DNA of 64,000 bases from Aphelocoma coerulescens (lineage: Eukaryota > Chordata > Aves > Passeriformes > Corvidae), in assembly GCF_041296385.1 (NCBI RefSeq), contig NC_091023.1:7874924-7938923 (forward strand). The letters are read 5' to 3'. The position numbers were made by a program, and so were the translations under genes. Of this stretch, positions 34,201 through 46,564 are shown piece after piece (positions within the stretch are counted from its first letter, which is position 1; each line of letters starts with the position of its first letter). The notes below the pieces were generated by a model. That model did not search any database, was not told the DNA's origin, and saw only the letters and a program-made list of their open reading frames with translations.

Positions 34201-37200
34201 CAATTTCCTCTGAAAGCACCTCCAGGAAATGGTCAGAGTGACAAATCTTACATGATTTCTGTAGATTGGTCAGTGTAAAGATGGAGAAATCGAGTAAGTT
34301 ATTACTTGGCCTCTGGTAAGTGCTGTGTAGCATTTCTCAGAAACTAGAGAATTATTATCTGGCACTTCTCTAACTCTATTTTTAGCAAAGAAGCCCTTTC
34401 TTCATCCTCACTAGATTCTTAATTCCAAGCAAGAAACTCTGTCTTCTCAAAGAGGGGGAGGAAAAAGAAGAGTTGCAGGGATATGGCTGGGATATCAGAA
34501 AGCACAGAACCTCAGCTGAACAGTGATGACTTAGCACAGATCCTTAGCTGTATTTTCAAGGTAAATAACTTTGAGCATGAAGGGAAACCGGGTGCCAGTG
34601 CAGAGGGCACTGACAAGCCAATGCACTCATTAGAATTCAAAGCACTCCTGTGTGTCTTCTGTCCCCTCGAGAGCAGGCCACAGATGGCTTGTAAAATGTA
34701 CCTCAGCCTTTGGAATATGAATTTTAGAGCTGCCAGCTGATGCCCTGCTCCCCGCTGTTGGTTGCAGAGTCTGGTTGGTGGAGATCAGACAGTATTACGA
34801 CGTCAAATTGCCTGATATACCTCCACCACATGTTTGCTCTTCAAAAAATACCCTCAAAAGCTCTGATGTAAAAGTATCATCACATATTCCCTGGGCTAAA
34901 TCATTGCAGCTAGCAAGCGTGGGTAAGAGATCAACTTGAAGGGTTTTGTTTTCCCTGTCAGAAACACTATTTTAATTATATCTCCTGTGGCCAAGCAGCA
35001 CCTCAAATACTGACTTTTAACAAACATGTCAATTGAGGGTTTTAAACTAATGCTTGTAGGTCTATTTTGGCTCACTCCCTGGCATTTAAATGTAGGGTTT
35101 CCTCCGATAATGTTTCTAAGTTTTGTTCTAAAACCATGAGAGCTTGAAAAGTTCAGAAATGCATCAGCTAGCTCTAGAAATCAGGAGGGCCCTGGAACCA
35201 GGAGATCAGCAGCTTAAATTCACATCACTGCCTATGGATGAAATACTCTATCATCTTTTAGAAAAATATAGCTTGTAAAATTGGACACAGAAATTTAGTC
35301 TCCCTCATAACAGGAAAAGAAACTGGGTTGAAGGAGAAAGAAATGGGATGGTGAGACTATAACAAAGAAAACCAAGTTCTTTACACATGACATGGTAGTG
35401 GGCTAAGGGAAAGGGCTTGCTTAGGGAGGGATCTGTGCTGATAGGAAAAGAACCACCCAGAGGGGCAGAAGAAATTTCGTTGTGCCCATCCATCACAGGA
35501 ACCAACCTGGCCAAACCCAGTCTGTCTGTTGTAGTCCAGGCAACAGCACAGGGGTAGAAGTAATGCTGCCTAAAATCCTACTCTCTTGTAGCTCATCTCA
35601 GCTTGATATAGGAGCAAAGCTAGGTAGTGGCTGTCCCTGCAGGGATAAAGACAAAGTGAGCTGCCAGGCGAGCAGATTTACGAGATGGAAAGCATTTTGA
35701 ACAACACTGACAAAAAGTGGCAGAAAAATTCTTGTTCTTGTCTATAGGTGATAAAATGGGCCACTCAAACCCCCTTATTTTTCTCTGTGTGTCTTACACC
35801 AGCCCTGAACAGCCTCAGCCTGCAGCAGAGGCCTGGCTGTTCCTGGGTACCTCTCACATCCTAATGCCACTCTGGAAACCTCAGAGTGCCTCACACGAAG
35901 TCCTGGCTCCCGTCTGCTTGCTTGGTAGGAAGGACAGTTGTAACCTATCCCAAACCAATTATATCCTCTAGGTTTGGTTCAAGTTTTAAGATTTTTTTTT
36001 TAAATTTGGGAAAACCGTTCAGTTGCATGAGGGAGGAGGTGATGCCAAGACATCGACTGTGCTTCAACATTTGGTTTTATCAAAGCGACTGAGAGGCAGG
36101 CATCTAAAAATTCCCAACTAGCAAAATAATCTTGTCTGTGCTTTATGTGTTATAAATTTCTGATAAGTTTTGGATCTGCTGTTTTAAAGGCAACACTGTA
36201 AGTGTTTCTGTGTACCAATGTCTGTCTCTTGAGTTGTGGTTGTCTAAAGCCTCTGTTCTGTGCAATAACAGCCCTTGCACTTGCTTGCTTTGTTGCTTTC
36301 TCTCCCCACAGTCCCCACCTCTCCCTTGCCCCCAAAATGCCTGCAGAATGCTAGTTGAAATGAAGAGTGCTAAAGAGGTTGGAGTAATTTCTAGACACAG
36401 TTACAATTTTGTGGTGTGGAATTCAAGAGGATTCAGACAATAATGCTACAGCCTACACTTGCCATTGACAGCAAAGTTTAAACCAAATGAGATGGTCTAA
36501 ATGGACTGAGCCACAGAAACACATTTTGTCCTTTGCTATTTTTCTAGAAAAAAATAAAATCAAGGCCGTTTTGGGATGTAAAACTAAATAGCTGCCTCTG
36601 GCATTTAGGAGAATTAGAGGAATGGTGGAGGGTCTGAAAGAAAGCCAGTTTGAGGGTCACATTCTTTACTGCTTTCATTTGCTGCTGTTACGGAGATTGG
36701 AACACAGTTGTGCTTAGTGCTTGGTTTCCATCTCAGATCCAGCTGGGAAAATGCAGTCAGTGCTTCTATGACTGAGGGGTAAAGTTTCTGATTTTGATAT
36801 ACATTCTCTTTGCTGAGTGCTGAAGGTCTAAAATTCTACCTCTCTAAGGCATTTTCTGCTTTTCAGGTGAATTGGACTGAAGATTTCTGACGTCCTTTTG
36901 AAGGCTTCCTGCAGGAAAGATGAAATTTCAAACCTATATATTACCTGAACCTTGATCTCATCCTGTCTTCTATTGAAATATATGACTCAAAAATGCTTCC
37001 CCATGAATTAGGCACTCATCATGCATTTTAACCTCCTTGGAGAAAATTATGCAGGTCTCTGAGTTGCCTGCATGAGTTATCTTTTATTCATTAGAATCCT
37101 AAATGTTATTGACATGCATTCTTAATTATTCCCTGCTGGAAACAGTAGTGTTCCTGAACAAGTATTTTGCATTTGTTATGTCCTGCTGCTAGCATAGTTA

Positions 37201-38487
37201 ATAATGTATATAATAATAAAATATGAAACTATCAGAGCAGAATAAGAGAACTTATTAATATGATTCAATATAAGAAAATTGTTACTTGTGAATTGTACAG
37301 CCTAACAACAACATTTTCTGAGTATTTCAAGCATCCAGAATCTTTGTGATAGGTCTAGCATGGAAATGACACTGCCAAAATAAAAGCTGGCAAGACATCA
37401 CCTGCTATCCCTCCAAAAGCATTAACTGGGGAAGTACCTTCCTTAGTGGAACTCATGTTGCCAAAAGCTTTCACAAGCAGTCTTTGGACATGTCTGGAAT
37501 TAGCGGCTGTTTATTCAAACAGAAAATCCCAACCCTAAAAATTATATTTGTGCTTCAATGTTTCCCCTACCTACTCTTTTTCCATCTCTTCCTCTGTGCA
37601 CACACATACATACTTTTCTTTTGCTTTTTGCTGTATGGGAAACCCAAAGATTTCTACAAAAATAAAAGTTTGTTCTGGAAAACTGTACAATATTCAGGGT
37701 TGCTCTCTGGTAGGAAATCTAGAAGGATCAAAAAAGTCAGTAAAAATGACAGCCTTTTTTGTGTTGTACAGCAGACAGAGTGTGAGTGATTTGCCAGCGT
37801 ATCCACATCTCTTTCCTTAGTCATTTCCAGCTGGCTGCAATTCCTTAAATACACAGTTTTGCATGCTGTGCAGTTACATATCATCCACTTCCTATGCTGT
37901 CATCTCAAAGATTTCTCATTTCATTCTGTAGGATATTTCAGTCTTCTCTGATGCTGATAACATGTCCCACCTTTGACATTGACAAATATCACCTTCTGCA
38001 TCTTTTTAATGATAATGGCAAAATTAAATATTAAAGACATGTAGTCCTAATTTCAGACCTTGAAAAGACCATCTAGGAACCAATTTTCAGCCTTCTCATT
38101 TTGGCACAAATTATCAGTTCTTTGGTTTAATCAGATCCCTTGCTGCTTTATACTTACTACACTAAATGTTTTCCTCAGCCTGAAAAACTTAAAGTGCTGT
38201 TTAATCACAGCAGGTCTAAACTACCTGGAATTTCTTATCAAAGAAAATACTAGAATGATCTCAAGGGTGTGCTACTGGTAATCTGATACAGGATATTATC
38301 TTGTTGTCCATTCATCACTTAATCTTCAGTATTTCTTACCTTTAAATTGCATCCTAAAATCTTAAAACCTCTTAAAGATAAGACAACAGGGTCATGGTTA
38401 ATTAGATTGTTTATCTTGCTTTTATTTTCCAGCCATGTGGAGGTTAACTGCCAACAGCTCCCTGTAGCTTTTCTTCATGTATCTAAA

Positions 38488-39465
38488 AATCATAGTGTCA
38501 TAGAATAATTTGGGTTTGATGTGACCTCCAAAGTTCACCTGGGCCAACTCCCTGCTCACAGCAAGTCTAATGAGATCAGGTTGTGGTGGCATCTGTCCAG
38601 TGGAGTCTTAAACATCTGCAAAGAGGGGGGACATTCCACAGCTGCCTGGGCATTTGAGTACTTTCACGGTAAGAAAATTTTATTTCTATCTAATTGCTTT
38701 CCTATGTTCCTCCTTGTGCCTGTTGCCTTTTATCCTACTGCTGTGCCGTTCCAAGAAGAATCTGACTCTATCTCCCCTGTACCCCCTGATCAGAGAAGCA
38801 CAGGCTGCAGTAAGGACATCCTGTGAGTGTTTTCTCTTCCAGGCTCAACAGGCCCACTTCTCTCTGCCTCTCCTCTTCCATAATATTCTCCAGCCCCCTA
38901 AACCATCTTGGTGGGCACTCACAGAACTCCAGAATGTGAATGTCTGTCCTGTACTGGAGAGACAGTACTGGATGTTATATCCCAGAGAGGTCTCACAAGT
39001 GCCAAACAGAGGGAATGATCACTTCTCTCAACTGGTGGCCACAAGGATGCACCCCAGGCTAAAACCTCCTAGGTTCCTTTGATCCAAGGATGCCCTGTTG
39101 ATTGATGTGAACTTGTCCACCTGGACCTTCAGATTTTTTTCTGCAGAGCTGCTTCCCAGAGAGTTGGCTCCAGCCTGTCTAGGTTGTAAGGGTTCATTCC
39201 ATCCCAGATGCAGGAATCTGTATTTGCTTTGGTTGTTTAACTCCGCCGGTTCCCATCAGCCCATTTCCCCAGGCTGTTCAGGTCCCTCTGATGTGCTGCC
39301 CTGCCATCCAGCATGTTGACAGCTCCTCCCAATGCTGTGTTATCTGCAAACCTGTCAAGAGTGCACTCTGTCCCATCATCCAAATCATTAATGAAGACAT
39401 TAGACAGTGGTGATCCCAGCACTGATCCCTGAGGGACACACCAGTAGTGGCTGACTGCCAGGTAT
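38488..39465 (-). mobile_element. CR1 LINE fragment with reverse-transcriptase remnant
   Basis: The 3' terminus is at 38488, where AAATCATAGTGTCATAGAATAATTTGGG is the complement of the CR1 tail and its ATTCTATG-type repeats (38488-38515). Typical CR1 blocks follow: a GGCTCAACAGGCCCACTTCTCT region at 38851-38872, CCCCTAAACCATCTTGGTGG near 38896, and CCAGGCTGTTCAGGTCCCTC near 39270. The minus-strand translation over 39422-39237 shows GSPLSNVFINDLDDG, a FADNT box where CR1 normally has FADDT, and QRDLNSLGKWAD, all reverse-transcriptase motifs. The copy is 5'-truncated near 39465 and interrupted by frameshifts, so it is inactive. Its subfamily differs from the copy at 3788-4255, judging by divergence. 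Confidence 0.93.
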
Positions 39466-42400
39466 ATTTTGCATCAATAGTTATTATTGATGATTTCTCT
39501 CTCGACATGCCAGAAACCAGCAGATCTGAGGGAGATTTGTCTGTCTTACTCACATTTGCAGTGAGATCACCAGTGGCAAGACAGACATAGTCCTCAAAAA
39601 GTACTGGTTACTAGCAGTTTCCCAGTGGAGCTTAGTTTGAGCACAAAGTTTTGGGAACACCATTCAGGTTATGCAATTTATGTTGGGAATAGAAAATATT
39701 GTCTAAAACTGAAGTCTTTCCAATAATGATTTCTCATATTCTACATAATAACGTGGGTTTTTTTCAAGCAAAATATGTAAAATTAAAAATATTTCCATAC
39801 AATTCAGCTGGAAACAATTGAAAAGGCCATTAAAATAAAATACAGCAGTGGGCTGAAAACAAAATATTTTTGTTACTGGCAGTACTAAATGATCCTCTTC
39901 ACTGCTGTCTTGTGAAGAAAAATGAAAAGATAAAATACAAGAGGCAAAACTGAAAGCAGAGTGTATTGTGTCCACTCTGGACACTTAGGTAACTTTTGAG
40001 ATTTATTCTCACAGTTAGAATAACTGGCTGATGCTGAAATAATCCCTTGCCAGAGTAACAAGAATCACTAGCCTAAAAAAAATTTTTTTACAGCACATTT
40101 TAATATCAATATTATTGGCTCTGGGACTTGTGTTCTGTCACTGGTTTTGACAAAGAAGAGAAAGCAATTATAGAGCTGAAACATGTTTGCCATCAGTTGT
40201 ACTTGAAAAGCCTTCAAGTTAAAAGCATGTATGACACCAGATTGGGTAATGTGTTAAAAGATGTTTAAAATGTACAGGAATAAACGCCGAATTAAACTCT
40301 TTTCTTGTAACACTCTTCAACTTCAGGAAGCAGTCAAACTAATCCATACTTGATGCTAAGTAATATTTCTGCTCTACATCCATTCACAAATTACATGAAG
40401 GTGAAATTCTGCCAGATGATGTAGACAGGAGGAGTTTGGTGACCCTGTGAAATTATGGGTTAACATAACAATGCCTCAGCTGTAGCCTGTATTGGAAGAA
40501 CAAAATATACAAAGAGAAAATGAAATCATTGGAGGCAAGGCTGAGATAGTAAGGGAAGTCTTTTTTTACACTGCCTTTTTGGAGAGAAAATTTGTAGAAC
40601 AGCTGTCTCAGAGGCACTGCCTGGGATCTTACAAAACAGTAACCTTGTGGGCAGATCTGTCTGACCTGAGCATGTTCAGATTTTTAGAGCAGTCAGACAA
40701 TGAATGTCTCTTTCTCTCCAGGCAAGAAATTCCTCAATATACCACTCTTGTGTGAAGTTTCATCTGTATTTTACCAGGGAGCTCACTAATGAGTGCCTTT
40801 CTACCCACGTTCTGTTGACTTTGAGGGCGAGAACCAGACATAATCACATGTGACAAATAGGCTGCAACTCCAACTGGAGTTTGTCCTGTAACAACAATGT
40901 TTTGCTGAGTACAGGCAGAGGCATCATAATTCAGACTCTGTATTTGGGGGGTTGAAGTGTGATCTTTCTTCAATTTCTCCTAAATTTGGGTGGGTTTTTT
41001 TGTTTTTTGGGGGGCCATGATGTGCATGTGTGTGTGCTGGCTTACACTAAACTGTGCAACTTTAGACCCAGTTTGCCAGTCTGCTGTTCCAATCTTTATG
41101 CACCGCTGCTGTCTGACACAGAGCAGTCTTTAGGGGCTGAGATTAAACACACCGTGAGTCTCCATTTCTGATGAAAGCTCCATGGGAACTCCACTGGGAT
41201 CCCTGCTACTTTGCTGCAGTCAAAGTTGTATGAGCCCCCGTGCCATCCCTTTGTGCCTTAGGGAGACAGCAGAACCATGGATACAATGAGAGTGCTCTGT
41301 TTTCACGCTTTAGGGCATTCATTGCAAAGAATAGCAATGCTTTCCTCCTGTCCTCAAAGCCACTTGTTTACCCACCTCCTTTCTTCAGAACTGAAATATT
41401 TAGCTTTAAAACCGGACAGAAAAAACTGTCATTTTTTTTACTTAGCAGCAGTAGGAAAGTCACACAAAATCACTGTCTCTTTTAATATGCTTATTTGTTT
41501 AAGCATGCAGGGTGGTAAATTAGCTTTCTCTTCTCCATGTGGTTTAATACCCCACCCATCTATTGGCTGAGGACAAAACAGGCCATAACTCAGTTTTGCC
41601 TGCTGTGACAAGTGCTGAGATGAATTAGATCTTAAAGGACTGAATTATGAGATCCAGTATCACAAGGACCTAAAGTCTAGTGAACCCTAGACTGACGACT
41701 GTGAACTGCACATTTGTCATAAGTGTGAGTAATTATGAACATTTGAGAGGGAAAACAATGCACCCAAGATTGCTAGTGCTAGACTTTGGGGAAATAATGT
41801 ATTTTATCAATTCTACTGCTTACTTACCAATTTCAGTGAGAAAGCTGTTAATATGCTGAAGGCTGCTACATTTAATTAACAATTTATTCTGTGTAAAAGT
41901 TTGAAGATGCCCTGGTTTCAGCTGGGATAGGTTAAACCACATCAGAAGGTTTACAAAAAGTCTGTAGTTAAATATTTTCACCTCTGCAGGGGGTTTCTAA
42001 TCTGCCAGAATAGAAAAATCAAAAAAACCCATACTTACAATGCACTGTAAATAGGGGCCTCTAAACATTAGAGCGTACCCTTAGATAAACACAGATTGTT
42101 TAATAGTCTGCTAAGAAACCAGCATTCCCTCCTGGTGTGCAAGATATCAAATAAAAAACCCACATACAAGCAGTGCAATCTCATTTTACTCAGAGAAGGT
42201 TTAACACATAAACCCAACTGAGACCTATGCAGTGGTTTTACTTCTTTAAAAACAGGCAGCCAGAAAAAGAGATACTAAACGTTCATAGCACACCCTGTGC
42301 AGGTCTGGTTTTAGTTGTCCTTTTTCCCACCTGTATGTGGTCCCTCTAAAGGGCTATAAAGTCTTAAAAGGATTTACTGGAGTTACCTGGCATAGTTGGT

Positions 42401-45400
42401 GTGTCAAGTTTTGATTGTTTCTTTGAGACACCTCAGGTCATCTCCATAATTCCCACCTGGCTTGGTTTTACTTCTCATGCAAGGAGGTGGAGTAAATCTG
42501 ACACCAGTGTAGCCAAAAGCAGAATATAAAAGGCAGCTTGCTTTGTATCTGAGCCCATTTAAAGGATTTTTTTTTTAAAAGTCTTCAAACACATACCTAA
42601 TATTATCAGAATTCAGTAGAACTCAAATACTCAAATTAGATGTGAGAATGCTTTTTTCATTCAGAACTTGCACATGACTGTGGACAAGAGGCTTGCATTG
42701 CTATGTGGCTTTTTAAAAGGGCAAATTCTCCTTCTCTTAGTCATGCTGATGTAAACCTGAAATAACCCCACTGAGGTCACTGGGGAATGGCAGAGCTCTT
42801 CTTGTGTGTCTGAAATCAGCCTGCAAAATAAGCACAACCAATACAGACTACTTGAAAAACTCTCAGCATCTACTAAGACTGCCATTGCATGCATACAGGG
42901 GAAAAAAAATCACTTAAATGTTGTTTCAACTTCAAATTCAATTTTAGAACTTCAGTTTTTGAAGCAAAAAAATAGACAAATTTCAGTGGCTAATATTACT
43001 TTCAAGCTTCTGAAAAGAAATATCAAACTACTGGGAGTGGGGAAGGGGAATGACATTCTCAAAATAGAAAACTCTCTTCACTTGAAGGCTGTCAAGAAAA
43101 CAAACCCCCGCCTTCCTGCAGCTGCAAGAGCAGCCAGAGCTCACTTTAATGACAGTCAGTGAGAGAGAGGCAAGTTGCTCTATTTTCTCCATGCTTGGGC
43201 TGCAGCTCACAACGTATACAGATGTTTGGTGTTGGGATACACATCCAATCCCCAGTTCTCCCACAGCACAGACATGGAGAGGAGGTTCCATACCCAGAGT
43301 TGTCTGGAGACCTTTGTATAAATGTCAGACTGAGAGTATTCATGCCCTGCCTGTCTGTCTGGTTGGTAAGGCCCCTGCCATGTATTCCTTTCCATGCTGT
43401 ACGTAAGGAAGTATTTTGGTGGATCCCTCAGGTCTTGATCCTTGGATAGGACCTGTGATCCCTCCGGTGGGTTCCCTAATTTATTTTTGAGGGGACCTGC
43501 AGCTTTTTCTGGGTAGCAGTAGTAAAATGCTCCCTGTCTGTCCAATAGCTGAAAATGAAGCTCTTCAGTCTGCTGCAGCTGGGTCACTCTTCACTTGGGA
43601 TTGTGGGATTAATCCTTCCTGACAGCTCCATGCATATGGATATGTTTGTTTTCAGACATGTACTTGAGCTAATGAGCGTTTGGGCCTTGCTTGGCTAATT
43701 CTTTTCATTAGGGGCAATCTGATGCTCTTCCACAGGACTTGTGTTATTTAGCTATTCTCTGCAGTGACTGTGATCAAATGGTCTCTTTTTATCATCACAC
43801 AGTGCACAACATTATTTGTCTCTCTCACATTCCTGACTCAATACCCTCCCATCTTTGCTTGATCTTGTCCTGCCCTTGAAACATGCTAGTTAGCTGTATG
43901 CAAAAACTAACAAGACAAAGACATCACAGTTTTTCGGAAAAGGAAAAAAAAAGTGAGTCCTCAGAGTGATAATGACAAATGATTTATACTGGCAGGCACT
44001 CTTCATTAATGCTGAATGCTGATAGTCTGCATTCAGCAAGACAGAGGTGACCTCTAGGACCATCATTTGGCCTGATGTTTGTTCATTTAACCTAAAAAAA
44101 TTATGCTGTCTTTAACATACTAAAAATACAAAAATTACATTTCGCCTCACGACATATGCAATAAAGGGTAATCTCCAAGTAGCCTTTTTAGCATCTATAA
44201 TTTTACAGAGCACTCTAAAAGTTACAGTTTTTTTCCAGCCATCATCAGACCCACTGACGTAAAAGTTGCTGCCATCACATTGCACATGCTGGACTTTCAG
44301 CTGTGGGAAAGTGTCATTCCCCTGACCCAGCATCACATCCCAGCTTAGCATCCTGGCCCTTGCCTCCCTTGTTTGTGTTTGCCATGCTTCACACGTATCT
44401 GAACTGATAGTGGAAATCTTGTAAGAGCTGATTGTTGAGAGTCACCGGTGCTTTTTGTAGAATATTAAAAGAACCGATTAATACACCACACAATTCACTG
44501 AGGAAGGTGCCTCTGTGAATGGCTGTAAACAAGAAATGTTGCTCATATGGAGAGGAAATAAGTGCTGTGGCCCTAAGGGTGCTAACGGCCCCTAATGATG
44601 CTGCTCAGGCTCACCAAGTGCCCCCATCCAAAGGCACGAGAAGAAGATTTAGGAATTAACTGCCTAAGGGGTCCACAGGTACAGTAGAATGGGGATTTTC
44701 TTGTCTTCACAGAATGTGCTCAGCAAAGATCTCTAAGAACAGGAGAAGCTGAAAGGAATCAGGCAGTGCTACAATTGCAGGTTTTTAGATATTCTGGGAA
44801 TACTGCTTATAACTGGTGTTCACAGTGGGTTCCTCCAGGCTGAATCAAGTATTAAAATATGGCTTTTTCACTCCCTTGTCTGAAAGCAAGTTCTCCTAAG
44901 ACTGGAGATACTCTTAAGGCTACTGGATTTGTTCCTTTGACAAACCTTAAAGTAGCGAGGAGGAAATTAATTCTTGAAATCCTCACCATATGTGGGTGTA
45001 AACCAGAGAAACCTGGCTTAGCCACACTGACTGTTTTTCCTCTGACACACTGAGAAAACACTCCACAACTCATTCACTCTCTACATTCTACACACTTCCT
45101 TATTTGTTCCTACACACTGGAGTAGTGCCGACTGTATGTTAATGCAGAAGAATTGAACCCTAAAAGTGAGGTGTATTCTGACACAAGTATCAAATGCAGC
45201 TAGAAATAAATTATATTGAAGCGTCTGGCTTTATAACTGCTGAGTATGTTACTATTCCTGCCTTGGAGCAATTACATGTGTTTATCCTGGAAGTTCATCT
45301 GATACAGCAGGATGTGCAGGTTCGTGTGTAGAAGTCTTCTGCTGATTCACAATATGCCAATCAGTGTTGACTATAAGCAGGAAGAATTAAAATTTTGGGA

Positions 45401-46435
45401 GGGTGGATCTTGCAGTGCTATTTATCGCTACTTAAACTAGGACATGGCTCCAGACTATATGTGTCTTGCATTCTCAGCCAATGGATTTGTGCACCGAAAC
45501 AGGACGCTGAGATACTCAGATACCCAAATTCAGTGTTATTCATATTTCAGGTAGCAGTAACTTAATAGTCTTATTTGAATGTATTCTACACCAACCCATG
45601 TTATCTGTGTTCATGTACACATTGTTTCCTGATGGAACATCAGGTCTGTATGCCAAGTGGAGCTTTACCTGCTGGCTTTGATGCAAAGCACTGTTAGTGC
45701 CCACAGACTAAGGAGACTAACATTCCTGTTCCATATGACTTCTTTGCCTCTCTGGTGACAAAGAATACAGTATGAAAAATATCTGTATGTCAACACCAAC
45801 TTCTGTGCATGTGTGTCCATAAAGTATTCCAAGGCTTTTCCCAAATTCACATTTTGGACAGCAGTGTGGGACATAAAAGTGCCCTAGATACTGATTTTAA
45901 TGGAAGGACAATGACTCAGGAGGAAACAGCCACCACTTTTCATGTCTGGCTGGGGTACCTCATGAGCTGATTTGACATGTATCAGAGAACAGGATAATAA
46001 GGAAGCTGGAAGTGATGTTGTCAGTGCTGAAGGCTATTTTTCCAGGTAGGTTTCCCTAATTATACTTTTTAAGTTAGCAGTTTCCTTGAGAACTAAATAC
46101 AACAGGGAAATAATATACGTGCTTAAAATTTTCCTAACTTTATGGAAAACTCTTTAGTTCTGTACAACCAGAAGGGTCAGAAATCTTCCCCAGCAAGATA
46201 CCTGGGAATTCCTCAGAAACCAGGAAGCATTCAGACACTAAAGCCAGTTTTGCTGGCATCTCACCATCTGGTCCCAACTCGCCCCGCAACAGAAGGGCTA
46301 AGAGCTGCCACTCTGAATAACTTTACTGCCTACGTCTTTGGCAAGTTGAGTCTGAATTTAACTAAAATCACAGCTTGCAGCAAGAATATTTATGAACTAG
46401 GAAACCCTCCTGTAAGCGTATAAGGGCAATCTTTT
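39466..46435. other. Intergenic DNA; no gene supported
   Basis: Seven kilobases of AT-leaning sequence. A TATAAAAGG word at about 42525-42534 and CTATAAAG near 42354 are promoter-like in isolation but have no supporting exon or CpG context. Minus-strand open frames at 43207-43587 and 44112-44351 match no family I know. Confidence 0.55.
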
Positions 46436-46507
46436 ACATATATATATATATACATATATATATACATATATATATATATTTTTTTTTCCCCCCACACCCC
46501 CTCCCCT
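46436..46507. repeat. (TA)n microsatellite with poly(T)/C-rich tail
   Basis: About 44 bases of TA repeat interrupted by two CA units, followed by a T-run and then a CCCCCCACACCCCCTCCCC pyrimidine tract. The strand-asymmetric tail makes it prone to slippage and to unusual DNA structure. Confidence 0.95.
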
Positions 46508-46550
46508 TCCTCCTATCTCCACGTTAGCAGCCAGCAATGTGGCCACCCTG

Positions 46551-46564
46551 GTTGCCTAGGAAGC
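46551..46564 (+). promoter_or_regulatory. RFX-like half X-box
   Basis: GTTGCCTAGGAAGC has one intact RFX half-site (GTTGCC) and a degenerate second half. It lies about 45 bp beyond the TA microsatellite, in a locally GC-richer block. Weak on its own. Confidence 0.2.

Larger units (their letters stand above)
17120..38487. other. Long intergenic stretch; no gene supported
   Basis: About 21 kb without a recognisable exon, RNA gene or mobile-element body. Open frames up to about 130 codons occur on both strands but show no domain, signal peptide or codon regularity I recognise. Simple tracts lie at 20988-21001 (A14) and 25633-25650 (T18). A perfect-spacing RFX X-box lies at 31282-31295 in a small patch of higher GC (about 31280-31400). 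Confidence 0.55.

Noticed and set aside
42525..42534. TATAAAAGG word as a gene promoter
   Set aside because: No CpG island, exon or LTR context; a single AT-rich word in AT-rich DNA is weak evidence.
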